Shown: positions 1 through 6,876, counted from the first letter of the stretch. The stretch is 6,946 bases of DNA from an uncultured Eggerthellaceae bacterium (GCA_946631805.1 CAMPAJ010000084.1:1-6946); one strand, 5' to 3'. The notes: generated from the letters alone by a model not told the origin. Program-made: numbers and translations.

Positions 1-531
1 GCAGCAGAGATCATCAACACCTACAACGCAGCAGATCTCGCTCGGATCATCCGTAGGAATTCAGACGAAAAGTGGGCAAGCCGCATCGCCGAGTTCATCG
101 TCAAGAGGCGCGAGCAAGCGCCGATTACGACGAGCGAAGAGCTGGTGGACGTCATCAAGGCGGCAATACCCGCTGCCAAACGGCGTGCGGGTGGTCATCC
201 AGCGAAGCGAACCTTCCAGGCCATCAGGATCGAAGTCAACTCGGAGCTGACCATGCTCAAGGCTGGCCTTGAGGCCGCGGTCCGCTGGCTCAATCCCGGT
301 GGGCGATTGGTGGTCATCTCGTACCACTCCTTGGAAGACCGCATCGTGAAGGAGACGATGGCGGCGGGTGCGAACCGATGCACCTGCCCGCCAGATTTTC
401 CCGTATGCGCATGTGGAAGAAAGCCGATACTCGAAGTCGTGACCCGTAAGCCGATTGTGCCTACGGCGGAAGAGATTGAACGAAACCCGCGTGCCCGAAG
501 CGCGAAGCTGAGGGTGGCGACAAAGCTATAA
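1..531 (+). CDS. rsmH: 16S rRNA (cytosine(1402)-N(4))-methyltransferase RsmH, C-terminal part (5' end outside window)
   Basis: The reading frame is open from base 1 to a TAA at 529-531, giving 176 residues; full-length RsmH is roughly 310, so the N-terminal SAM-binding half lies upstream. RsmH (formerly MraW) N4-methylates C1402 of 16S rRNA in the ribosomal P site and acts in the cytosol. Visible family blocks are AAEIINTYNAADLARIIR at the start, the HPAKRTFQAIRIEVN block at about codons 66-80, and GGRLVVISYHSLEDRIVK at about codons 100-117. These follow E. coli RsmH closely. A four-cysteine insert, CTCPPDFPVCAC (bases 379-414), then the TRKPI...NPRARSAKLR tail are typical of Gram-positive members. 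The ATG at 145 is internal and is not the start, because conserved family sequence continues upstream of it. The gene sits at the head of the dcw cluster as usual. Confidence 0.97.
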   Translation, partial: AAEIINTYNAADLARIIRRNSDEKWASRIAEFIVKRREQAPITTSEELVDVIKAAIPAAKRRAGGHPAKRTFQAIRIEVNSELTMLKAGLEAAVRWLNPGGRLVVISYHSLEDRIVKETMAAGANRCTCPPDFPVCACGRKPILEVVTRKPIVPTAEEIERNPRARSAKLRVATKL

Positions 532-540
532 AGCACTAAC

Positions 541-568
541 GGCACGCAGGCTTTGCTTGCGTGCCTTT
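541..568 (+). terminator. Strong hairpin plus short T run between rsmH and ftsL (possible weak terminator or attenuator)
   Basis: Bases 541-551 pair with 555-565 to form an 11-bp stem with one G-T wobble (549/557) and a TTT loop at 552-554. The stem is followed by TTTGT at 566-570. It begins 9 nt after the rsmH stop. The stem is as strong as an intrinsic terminator, but the T run is short and broken by G, so full termination is uncertain. Partial termination, attenuation, or a 3'-end stabilising or processing structure are alternatives. This is the only large spacer in the window. I see no convincing -35/-10 promoter between it and ftsL. Confidence 0.5.
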
Positions 569-594
569 GTGGCTCAAATGAAGCAAAAACGATG

Positions 595-600
595 AAGGAG
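595..600 (+). promoter_or_regulatory. Ribosome binding site of ftsL
   Basis: AAGGAG ends 7 nt before the GTG at 608. This near-consensus Shine-Dalgarno sequence at ideal spacing is what decides the GTG start of ftsL over the in-frame ATG codons further inside the gene. Confidence 0.85.
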
Positions 601-607
601 CCGGCTA

Positions 608-1087
608 GTGGCCAACACCACGTCCGCATATCGCCTGAGCGCATATCCTGCGTACGAGCCCGCATCGCGCGATCGGCGCGAGCGTGCCGACGTGCGTGCG
701 GTGCGCACGGGCGCGGATCAGCGTTCAAGCCAGGATTCGTCCCAGCTCGTTGCGTTGGCGCGCATGGCCGCTATCGTTATTGCCGTCTTCGCAGTGCTGT
801 GCTTTGCACGTATCGCGCTCACGAGCGCAACGGTCGCCACCATGATCGAAAGCGACTCGATTTCGACGCAAATCGAAGAAGCGCGGGCAACGGGCGTGAG
901 CCTCGAGATGGAACAAAGCGTCCTCACGAGCCCGTCGGCCATCAAGGGCGCCGTCAAGCGCCTGGGCATGGCCGCGCCTGGCGAGGTCGGCACCATCGAG
1001 CTCGAGAAGGACGTCGTCGCTCTCGATGCAGAGGGGAATCTGTCTCTTTCCGATTCGCTCAAAAACGTCGCCCGAGCCCAGGAGTAA
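608..1087 (+). CDS. ftsL: FtsL-like cell division membrane protein
   Basis: This 159-residue protein starts at GTG with a strong ribosome binding site. It has a charged, Arg-rich cytoplasmic N-terminus (about residues 1-47) and one membrane helix (about 48-70, ending in AVLCFARIAL). An outside segment of about 75-120 follows, rich in Glu, Gln, Ile and Leu with coiled-coil-like spacing (MIESDSISTQIEEA), leading to a VKRLGMAAPGEV stretch. The 'LGM..P' ending is common in FtsL/DivIC-type proteins. In the family, FtsL pairs with FtsB/DivIC and recruits and activates the FtsW-FtsI septal synthase. The call rests mainly on position between rsmH and ftsI plus topology, since sequence conservation in FtsL is weak. 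The acidic tail (about 125-159) has no motif I recognise. Only 3 nt separate it from ftsI. Confidence 0.72.
   Translation: MANTTSAYRLSAYPAYEPASRDRRERADVRAVRTGADQRSSQDSSQLVALARMAAIVIAVFAVLCFARIALTSATVATMIESDSISTQIEEARATGVSLEMEQSVLTSPSAIKGAVKRLGMAAPGEVGTIELEKDVVALDAEGNLSLSDSLKNVARAQE
1080..1084 (+). promoter_or_regulatory. Ribosome binding site of ftsI, inside the end of ftsL
   Basis: AGGAG lies in the last two codons of ftsL, immediately before its TAA, and 6 nt before the GTG at 1091. It supports the GTG start of ftsI and implies translational coupling of ftsL and ftsI. Confidence 0.8.
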
Positions 1088-1090
1088 CCC

Positions 1091-2869
1091 GTGGCCGGGG
1101 CGTCGCGCCAAAGCCAACCGCCACGCAAGGGCAGTGGTGGGCGTTCGGCTGGCTCAGACATCGAACGGTATGTGTCGCGCGGGAGCAACCGCGCGTTCGT
1201 CGTCGTGGCGATGTTCATCGCCATTGCGATCGTGTTCCTCGTGCGCTTGGTATATCTGCAGGTCATAATCGCGCCGCAATACACGGCGCAGGCCGAGAGC
1301 TCTCGAACCGTCGGCTTCGTCGTCGAACCGCGGCGCGGCACTATATACGATAGAAACGGTCACATTCTAGCCATCAGCGTCGATGCGACCACCATATACG
1401 CCAATCCTTCCGAAATAGACAATCCCGACGCCACGTCGCGCTCGATTGCCGAGGCCCTTGGCGGGAAGGCGTCCGATTACCTCGAGTCGCTGACGTCGAG
1501 CGGGTCGCCGACGTTCTCGTTCGTCAAGCGCAAGGCCGACACCAAGGCTGCGGAGCGCTTGCAAGAAATGGAGCTTCCCGGCATCTACTTCCTCGAGGAC
1601 ACGCGGCGCGAGTACCCGTACGGCCAAACCGGCGGGCAAGTCATCGGCGCCTGCAGCGTCGAGGTCGATGAGCAGGAAAACCGCGAGTACTACGTGGGCA
1701 TCTGCGGCCTCGAAAGCTACTACAATACGATCTTGTCGGGTACGCCCGGTTACTACGAATCCGAGGTCGGGGCCGATGGTACGCCCATACCCGGAGGCGT
1801 GCACGAGTCCAAGCGCGCAGTCGAGGGCCAAGACATCGTCATCTCGCTCGACATCGAGTTCCAGGAAGACCTCGAGCGCGACCTGAAGAACGGCCTGAAG
1901 GCCGTCGACGTCAAGAGCGGCACGGCTATCGTCATGGACGCGGGCACGGGCGAGATTATCGCCGCGTCGTCGAGCCCGTTCTTCAACCCGGCCAACCGCA
2001 CCGAAGTCCCCGAGGGGTCCATGCAGTTCAAGGGTGCCACGAACCTGCTCGAGCCCGGTTCGGTGTTCAAGACCGTGTCGGCCACCGCCATCCTCGAGAA
2101 GGAGCGCATGACGCCCGATACCAAGGTCAAGTGCCCGGCGTACCTCGAGGCGGACGGCTATATCGTGTCTGACGCATGGGAGCGCGGCGAAGAGGTCATG
2201 GACCTGCGCACCATCATCGCGAAATCGTCGAACGTGGGCATCTCGATGTCGGTCGAGAACAACCTGGGCTTCGACCAGTTCTACGACGCCATCCTGAGGT
2301 ACCGCTTCAACACGCTCACGGGCGTCGACTACCCGGGCGAGCAGCTGGGGTATTTGCTCGACTTTGACCACTGGTCGCGCGTCACGGGCTATAACGTAAC
2401 GTTTGGCCAGGGCATTTCGGTCAATGCGCTGCAGATCGTCGCTTTCTACGGCGCGCTTCTGAATGACGGTTACTCCCAGACGCCCCATTTCCTGTTGCGC
2501 AAGCCGCAAACGAATGAGGTCCCCGAGTGGGAGACGCACGAGATCATCGAGAACAAGAAGGCGATCCCGCAGGTTACGAGCATGCTCGAGTCCGTCGTCA
2601 CCGACGGTACCGGCACGGATGCGTACATCGAGGGGTATCATCTGGCGGGCAAGTCCTCGACGGCCGAGATTTACGACGAGGAGAACGGCGGCTACCGCGA
2701 CAGCGTGTACAACATCGCGTTCTGCGGTTTCGTCTCGCGTTCGAACAGCAAACTCGTGTGCTATTGCGGAGCCGATGAAGTCCCCGGCGACCGAAAGGTC
2801 AGCGGTATGTTTCACGATATAATGGCAGACGCGATAGAGCGTTACAACATTGTATCTACGGCAGAGTGA
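1091..2869 (+). CDS. ftsI: Class B penicillin-binding protein, septal peptidoglycan transpeptidase (FtsI/PBP2-like)
   Basis: This 592-residue protein is a D,D-transpeptidase that cross-links septal peptidoglycan, anchored in the membrane with its catalytic domain outside. A short basic cytoplasmic tail is followed by one membrane helix at about residues 35-58. The pedestal/dimerisation domain runs about 75-245 and opens with the conserved EPRRGTIYDRNGHILA. The transpeptidase domain spans about 275-585. The catalytic SxxK is S324-V-F-K327 in EPGSVFKT, and SxN is S379-S-N381. The VTFGQGISVNALQ block at about 436-448 is typical. The third motif reads K521-S-S523 (AGKSSTAE) where KTG is usual. 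There is no C-terminal PASTA domain. Class B membership and position in the cluster make FtsI the best name; a SpoVD-type paralogue would look similar but is unlikely here. The GTG start is chosen for its ribosome binding site. Confidence 0.94.
   Translation: MAGASRQSQPPRKGSGGRSAGSDIERYVSRGSNRAFVVVAMFIAIAIVFLVRLVYLQVIIAPQYTAQAESSRTVGFVVEPRRGTIYDRNGHILAISVDATTIYANPSEIDNPDATSRSIAEALGGKASDYLESLTSSGSPTFSFVKRKADTKAAERLQEMELPGIYFLEDTRREYPYGQTGGQVIGACSVEVDEQENREYYVGICGLESYYNTILSGTPGYYESEVGADGTPIPGGVHESKRAVEGQDIVISLDIEFQEDLERDLKNGLKAVDVKSGTAIVMDAGTGEIIAASSSPFFNPANRTEVPEGSMQFKGATNLLEPGSVFKTVSATAILEKERMTPDTKVKCPAYLEADGYIVSDAWERGEEVMDLRTIIAKSSNVGISMSVENNLGFDQFYDAILRYRFNTLTGVDYPGEQLGYLLDFDHWSRVTGYNVTFGQGISVNALQIVAFYGALLNDGYSQTPHFLLRKPQTNEVPEWETHEIIENKKAIPQVTSMLESVVTDGTGTDAYIEGYHLAGKSSTAEIYDEENGGYRDSVYNIAFCGFVSRSNSKLVCYCGADEVPGDRKVSGMFHDIMADAIERYNIVSTAE
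2818..2823 (+). promoter_or_regulatory. Possible internal -10 element upstream of murE
   Basis: A perfect TATAAT lies in the last codons of ftsI (His-Asp-Ile-Met), about 60 nt before the murE start, which is notable in GC-rich DNA. No recognisable -35 hexamer sits 16-18 nt upstream, and there is no TG extension. The hexamer partly follows from the encoded residues. It could be a weak internal promoter for murE onward, or chance. Confidence 0.2.
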
Positions 2870-2871
2870 GG
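2868..2871 (+). promoter_or_regulatory. Probable weak ribosome binding site of murE
   Basis: GAGG overlaps the ftsI stop codon and ends 11 nt before the ATG at 2883. A second purine run, AGGG at 2876-2879, is only 3 nt from the ATG, too close to act well. This is the weakest initiation signal in the window, so murE may depend on coupling to ftsI translation. Confidence 0.4.
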
Positions 2872-2882
2872 CGTTAGGGCTT

Positions 2883-4358
2883 ATGGCAATCTGTTCTGAA
2901 TTGTTCGAAGGGCTTGAGTGCACGATCATCGGCAATGGCGCGGATGAGGTGGGCGGTCTTGCGTACCGCAGCGACGCCGTCGTGCCGGGCGATATGTTCT
3001 TCTGCATAGTCGGCCTGAAGGTCGACGGCCACTCCTTTGCCCAGGATGCCATCAACCGCGGCGCCAAGTTCATCGTCGTGGAGCGCAAGGTCTACCTGGC
3101 GGACGCCACCGACGTGACCGAGATCATCGTCAAGGATTCCCGCAAGGCTATGGCTCACGTGGCCGACCGTTTTTACGGGTCGCCATCGAAGAGCTTCTCG
3201 CTCGTGGGCGTGACAGGCACGAACGGAAAGACGACCACGACCTACCTGGTCGATCAGATCGCGCGGGCCGCCGGCAAGCGGACCGGCGTCGTGGGCACGG
3301 TGGGCATCCAGATTGGCGATGAGCACGAGAAAGCCGAGCACACGACGCCCGAGTCTCCGGATTTGCAGAAAACGCTCGCCCGCATGCGCGATGCCCGCTG
3401 CGACGTCGTGGCCATGGAGGTCTCGTCGCACGCGCTGGACTTGCTGCGGACCTGGCACACGAACTTCGCCGTCACGGCGTTCACGAACCTCACGCAGGAC
3501 CACCTGGACTACCATCACACGTTCGAGGCGTACTTCGAGGCCAAGGCCCACCTGTTCTCGGCCGATTATCCCGCGAAGCGCGTGATCTGCATCGACGACA
3601 AATGGGGGCGCGAGCTGCACCGCCGTTGCGCCGGCGCGGACGACTGGGTCATCACGACCGGCTTCGACCCTTCTGCCCAGATACATCCCGTGTCCGTGAG
3701 CCTGGAGCCCACGCACACGTCCGTCGAGCTCGACGTCCGCGGCAAGCGCGTGGCGTTCGACTACCCGCTCGTCGGGCGCTTCAACGTTTCGAACGTCATG
3801 TGCGCGTTCGGCATCGCCAAAGCGCTCGGCATCCCGACCGAAACCATCGTGTCGGCGCTCTCGGATGCCCCGCAGGTGCCTGGGAGGCTCGAGCGCGTCA
3901 AGGCGTCGGCCGATGGCGGCCTTGCCGTGTTCGTCGACTACGCGCACACGCCCGATGCGCTGACCAAGGCCATTTCGTCCATCAAGGCGCTCGCGAAGGG
4001 CCGCACGATCGTCGTGTTCGGGTGCGGCGGCGACCGCGATGCGTCCAAGCGCTCCATCATGGGCCGCGCGTCGCTCGACGCGGATTACGCCATCGTCACG
4101 TCCGACAACCCGCGTACCGAGGATCCCAACGCCATCATTGCCGATATCGTGAGCGGTATGGGCGAAGGCGAAGGCGCATACGAAGTCGTGCCCGATAGGC
4201 GCAGTGCCATCGCGCGCGCCATAGCCCTGGCCAAGCCCGGGGACGCGATACTCGTGGCAGGCAAGGGCCACGAAGATTACCAAATAGTCGGCAGCACCGT
4301 GCTCTCGTTCGACGACCGCAAGGTTGCAGCCGAAGAGTTAGAGAGGGCATTTGCCTAA
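2883..4358 (+). CDS. murE: UDP-N-acetylmuramoyl-L-alanyl-D-glutamate--2,6-diaminopimelate ligase
   Basis: This 491-residue cytosolic ligase uses ATP to add meso-DAP to UDP-MurNAc-L-Ala-D-Glu, the third peptide step of wall precursor synthesis. The three Mur ligase domains are visible: an N-terminal UDP-binding domain (about 1-100), a central ATPase domain and a C-terminal domain (from about 335). The P-loop is GVTGTNGKTTT (109-119). HTTPES (153-158), MEVSSHAL (178-185) and NLTQDHLDYH (202-211) follow. K221 in EAKAHLF is the lysine expected to be carbamylated. DNPRTEDP (408-415) is the signature of meso-DAP enzymes, and GKGHED (460-465) also fits. The N-terminal DSR motif reads R29-S-D31 instead. 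ATG 2883 is preferred: the frame runs back to a TTG at 2850 inside ftsI, but that would add 11 residues without a ribosome binding site. Confidence 0.97.
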   Translation: MAICSELFEGLECTIIGNGADEVGGLAYRSDAVVPGDMFFCIVGLKVDGHSFAQDAINRGAKFIVVERKVYLADATDVTEIIVKDSRKAMAHVADRFYGSPSKSFSLVGVTGTNGKTTTTYLVDQIARAAGKRTGVVGTVGIQIGDEHEKAEHTTPESPDLQKTLARMRDARCDVVAMEVSSHALDLLRTWHTNFAVTAFTNLTQDHLDYHHTFEAYFEAKAHLFSADYPAKRVICIDDKWGRELHRRCAGADDWVITTGFDPSAQIHPVSVSLEPTHTSVELDVRGKRVAFDYPLVGRFNVSNVMCAFGIAKALGIPTETIVSALSDAPQVPGRLERVKASADGGLAVFVDYAHTPDALTKAISSIKALAKGRTIVVFGCGGDRDASKRSIMGRASLDADYAIVTSDNPRTEDPNAIIADIVSGMGEGEGAYEVVPDRRSAIARAIALAKPGDAILVAGKGHEDYQIVGSTVLSFDDRKVAAEELERAFA

Positions 4359-4361
4359 GGA
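4357..4361 (+). promoter_or_regulatory. Ribosome binding site of murF, overlapping the murE stop
   Basis: AAGGA uses the last two bases of the murE TAA and ends 6 nt before the murF ATG at 4368. This is a good Shine-Dalgarno site in a coupling arrangement. Confidence 0.8.
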
Positions 4362-4367
4362 ACAGCC

Positions 4368-5822
4368 ATGCGATTACAACTTTCCGAAATAGCTTCTGCC
4401 GTAAACGCCGCACAAACCATCGAAGCTAACGACCTGGTAACGGGAATCACGTGGGATTCCCGCGAGGTCGCGCCGGGTGATTTGTACGTAGCCCTTCCGG
4501 GCGAGCGCGTGGACGGTCATGATTTCATAGATGCAGCCTACAGGGCAGGTGCGTGCGCCGCCCTGGTTTCGCGCGAGGTGCAGGCGGATTACCCCGTGCT
4601 GCGCGTCGCCGACACGCAGCAGGCGCTCGTTGACCTGGCGCGCTATTGGCGCGGCAAGCTGCAGGGCACGGTCGTGGGGCTGACCGGCTCGACGGGCAAG
4701 ACAACGACGAAGAACCTCGTTCGCGATGTGCTGGCGCATGGTGCGAGCGTCGTGGCCACCAAGGCCAACCAGAACAACGAGCTGGGCGTTCCGCGCACGT
4801 TGCTCAACGCCGAGGCCGATACGAACATGGTCGTCGTCGAGATGGGCATGCGCGGCCAAGGCCAGATTGCCGAGCTGTGCGAGTATGCCAAGCCCGATTG
4901 GGGCCTCGTCACCAACGTGGGCGAGAGCCACATCGAGCTGCTGGGCAGCCGCCAGAACATCGCCCACGCCAAGGCCGAGCTGCTGAGCGCCTTGCCCGAC
5001 GGGCTTGGCATCGCCTTCGTCAACGCCGCCGACGATTACGCCGTCGAGCTCGTGCGCCACGCGCGCCTTGCAGAGCGCGGCGTCAAGACGGTGTTCTTCG
5101 AGGGCTCCGACGCCCAGGAAAACGTCGACGAGCTGGGGATCTTCTCCAATAACAATCCGTTCGTGTGGGCGAGCGACATCGAGCTCAGCGCCGAGGGCTG
5201 CCCGACGTTCACGATGCACGCGCGCCATTTCGCGACCATCGGACGCGAGCAGGCTGACGGTGATGTGGAATGCACGCTTGCCCTGCGGGGGCTCCACAAC
5301 GTGTCCAACGCCTGCTCGGCGGCGGCAGTGGGCCTCGCGAGCGGCATGACGCTCGCGCAGTGCTGCGAGGCGCTTGCCCAGGCGCAGCCCGAGCAGGGAC
5401 GCCAGCAGGTGCTCCATGCGGAGTCGGGCCTCACCGTCGTCGACGATTCCTATAATGCAAATCCCGATTCGATGCGGGCGTCGCTTTCGACGTTTTCCGC
5501 CTTGGACGTAGCCGGCAAGCGCATCGCCGTGCTGGGCGACATGCTCGAGCTCGGCGATTTCGCGCGCGAGTGCCATGAGCGCGTGGGGAAGATGGCCGCG
5601 GCGGCCAACCTCGACCGGCTCGTGTGCGTCGGCTACCTGTCGCAAGATATGGCGCGTGCAGCGTGCGAGGCGGGGATGCCCGATGACGCCGTCGTGACGT
5701 GCGCAAATGCCGCCGAAGCCCTGGATATCGTGCGCGATATGGTTTCGGCAGGAGACGCCGTGCTCGTCAAGGCCTCGCATTCCATCGGCTTGAGCCATGT
5801 GGCAGAAGGGTTGGTTGGCTAG
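4368..5822 (+). CDS. murF: UDP-N-acetylmuramoyl-tripeptide--D-alanyl-D-alanine ligase
   Basis: This 484-residue cytosolic ATP-dependent ligase adds the D-Ala-D-Ala dipeptide to UDP-MurNAc-tripeptide, completing the pentapeptide precursor. The N-terminal domain carries the canonical WDSREVAPGDLYVAL (29-43). The P-loop is GLTGSTGKTTTK (104-115). NNELGVP (136-142), VVEMGM (156-161) and NVGESHIELLGS (183-194) follow. K202 in HAKAEL is the likely carbamylated lysine. LRGLHNVSNA (306-315) and VVDDSYNANPDSM (357-369) mark the C-terminal substrate region, then LGDMLELG (389-396). Near the end, KASH (468-471) replaces the usual KGSR. It is somewhat longer than E. coli MurF (about 450), with extra sequence around residues 235-300. 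It starts 9 nt after murE, and substrate flows directly from MurE to MurF. Confidence 0.97.
   Translation: MRLQLSEIASAVNAAQTIEANDLVTGITWDSREVAPGDLYVALPGERVDGHDFIDAAYRAGACAALVSREVQADYPVLRVADTQQALVDLARYWRGKLQGTVVGLTGSTGKTTTKNLVRDVLAHGASVVATKANQNNELGVPRTLLNAEADTNMVVVEMGMRGQGQIAELCEYAKPDWGLVTNVGESHIELLGSRQNIAHAKAELLSALPDGLGIAFVNAADDYAVELVRHARLAERGVKTVFFEGSDAQENVDELGIFSNNNPFVWASDIELSAEGCPTFTMHARHFATIGREQADGDVECTLALRGLHNVSNACSAAAVGLASGMTLAQCCEALAQAQPEQGRQQVLHAESGLTVVDDSYNANPDSMRASLSTFSALDVAGKRIAVLGDMLELGDFARECHERVGKMAAAANLDRLVCVGYLSQDMARAACEAGMPDDAVVTCANAAEALDIVRDMVSAGDAVLVKASHSIGLSHVAEGLVG
5804..5810 (+). promoter_or_regulatory. Probable ribosome binding site of mraY, inside the end of murF
   Basis: AGAAGGG within the last murF codons ends 13 nt before the ATG at 5824, a slightly long spacing. 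An in-frame TTG at 5815 would have a short 4-nt spacing. The upstream in-frame ATG at 5797 has no comparable site. This favours initiation at 5824 but does not settle it. Confidence 0.45.
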
Positions 5823-5823
5823 C

Positions 5824-6876
5824 ATGCTCTCGCCATTGTTCTCGCAATATCCCACGTTCCTCGTGTTCCTGGCCGTGTTCGTGGCCATGGTGCTCACGCT
5901 CGTGTTCATGCCGCCGTTCATACGGTTCCTCAAGTCGAGCCATATCGGCCAGCAGGTACGCGACGACGGCCCCGAGACGCATCTCGTGAAGCAGGGCACG
6001 CCCACGATGGGCGGCGCCATCATGCTCATCGCCTGCGCCGCGACCGTCATAATCGTGGGGCTTCCCACGCCCGAGACGTTCGTGCTGGGGCTCGCCATCT
6101 TGCTGACGGGCGGCTTGGGACTGTTCGACGATATGTCGAAAGTCGTGCACGAGCGCTCGCTGGGCCTCACGCCCCGCGCCAAGCTCATCGGCCAGACCGC
6201 CATCGCGACCGTGTTCGTCATCATTGCGGTGAACTACTTCAACATCGCGCCGACGGTCGAGATTCCGTTCGTCATAACGATTGACCTCGGCATTCTGACG
6301 ACCGTGCTTCCCATCGGCGAGCAAGGGCTCGCCATCCCGTGGCTGTACCTCGTGTTCGCCGACATCCTGCTCGTGGGCATGTGCAACGCCGTCAACCTGA
6401 CCGACGGCCTGGACGGCTTGGCGTCGGGCACGGTCCTCATCGTCATGATCGTCATGGCGGCCATCGCGTACCGTACCGACTTGCTCGAGCCGGCTATCGT
6501 GGCGGCTTCGCTTGCAGGCGTGTGCATCGGTTTTCTGTGGTTCAACGCGTTTCCCGCCGATATCTTCATGGGGGATACCGGCTCGCTTGCGCTGGGTATG
6601 GGCTTGGGTTGTCTGGCTGTGCTTACCAAGTCGGAGTTCCTGGTCATCATTATCGGTGGCTTGTTCGTGGCCGAGGCGCTTTCGGTCATGATCCAGGTTG
6701 CGCATTTCAAGCGCACGCACAAGCGCGTATTCCTCATGGCGCCGCTTCATCATCACTTCGAGAAGAAGGGGTGGTCCGAGACCAAGGTCGTCATACGCTT
6801 TTGGATTATCTCGGGCGTGTGCGCCGCCGTGGGGTTCTCGCTGTACTTTGCGGACAGCATGATGGGGGTTGTGTAA
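5824..6876 (+). CDS. mraY: Phospho-N-acetylmuramoyl-pentapeptide-transferase
   Basis: This 350-residue polytopic membrane enzyme transfers phospho-MurNAc-pentapeptide from UDP to undecaprenyl phosphate, making lipid I on the inner face of the membrane. About ten hydrophobic helices are visible. Family motifs include HLVKQGTPTMGG (53-64) and the acidic pair in FDDMSK (D102, D103). NAVNLTDGLDGLA (188-200) supplies further conserved aspartates. NAFPADIFMGDTGSLALG (241-258) contains the conserved D251. The histidine loop APLHHHFEKKGW (306-317) completes the set. Length fits the family (about 320-360). It begins 1 nt after the murF stop. An alternative ATG at 5797 would add nine residues (MWQKGWLAS) and overlap murF by 26 nt; 5824 is preferred for the better-placed ribosome binding site. 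Confidence 0.97.
   Translation: MLSPLFSQYPTFLVFLAVFVAMVLTLVFMPPFIRFLKSSHIGQQVRDDGPETHLVKQGTPTMGGAIMLIACAATVIIVGLPTPETFVLGLAILLTGGLGLFDDMSKVVHERSLGLTPRAKLIGQTAIATVFVIIAVNYFNIAPTVEIPFVITIDLGILTTVLPIGEQGLAIPWLYLVFADILLVGMCNAVNLTDGLDGLASGTVLIVMIVMAAIAYRTDLLEPAIVAASLAGVCIGFLWFNAFPADIFMGDTGSLALGMGLGCLAVLTKSEFLVIIIGGLFVAEALSVMIQVAHFKRTHKRVFLMAPLHHHFEKKGWSETKVVIRFWIISGVCAAVGFSLYFADSMMGVV

Noticed and set aside
2850..2882. Upstream TTG start for murE overlapping the end of ftsI
   Set aside because: It has no ribosome binding site and adds residues not needed for the family fold; ATG 2883 is a better fit.
1367..3088. Long minus-strand open frame (573 codons) opposite ftsI and the start of murE
   Set aside because: It is codon-aligned with ftsI. 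Antisense stops would need TTA, CTA or TCA sense codons, which are rare in this GC-rich DNA. The product is Arg/Asp/His-rich with no recognisable domain.
4160..4176. Short GGCGAA tandem repeat in murE
   Set aside because: It is only about two and a half units and encodes a Gly-Glu loop; too short to be a meaningful repeat.
2874..4283. Long minus-strand open frame (469 codons) opposite murE
   Set aside because: It is codon-aligned with murE and has the same composition artefact; the + strand protein has every MurE motif.
5451..5456. Perfect TATAAT inside murF
   Set aside because: It encodes Tyr-Asn of the conserved SYNAN motif, so the hexamer is explained by protein conservation; no -35 partner is seen.
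4374..6224. Long minus-strand open frame (616 codons) opposite murF and part of mraY
   Set aside because: It is codon-aligned with murF and crosses two well-supported genes; no domain, start context or ribosome binding site supports it.
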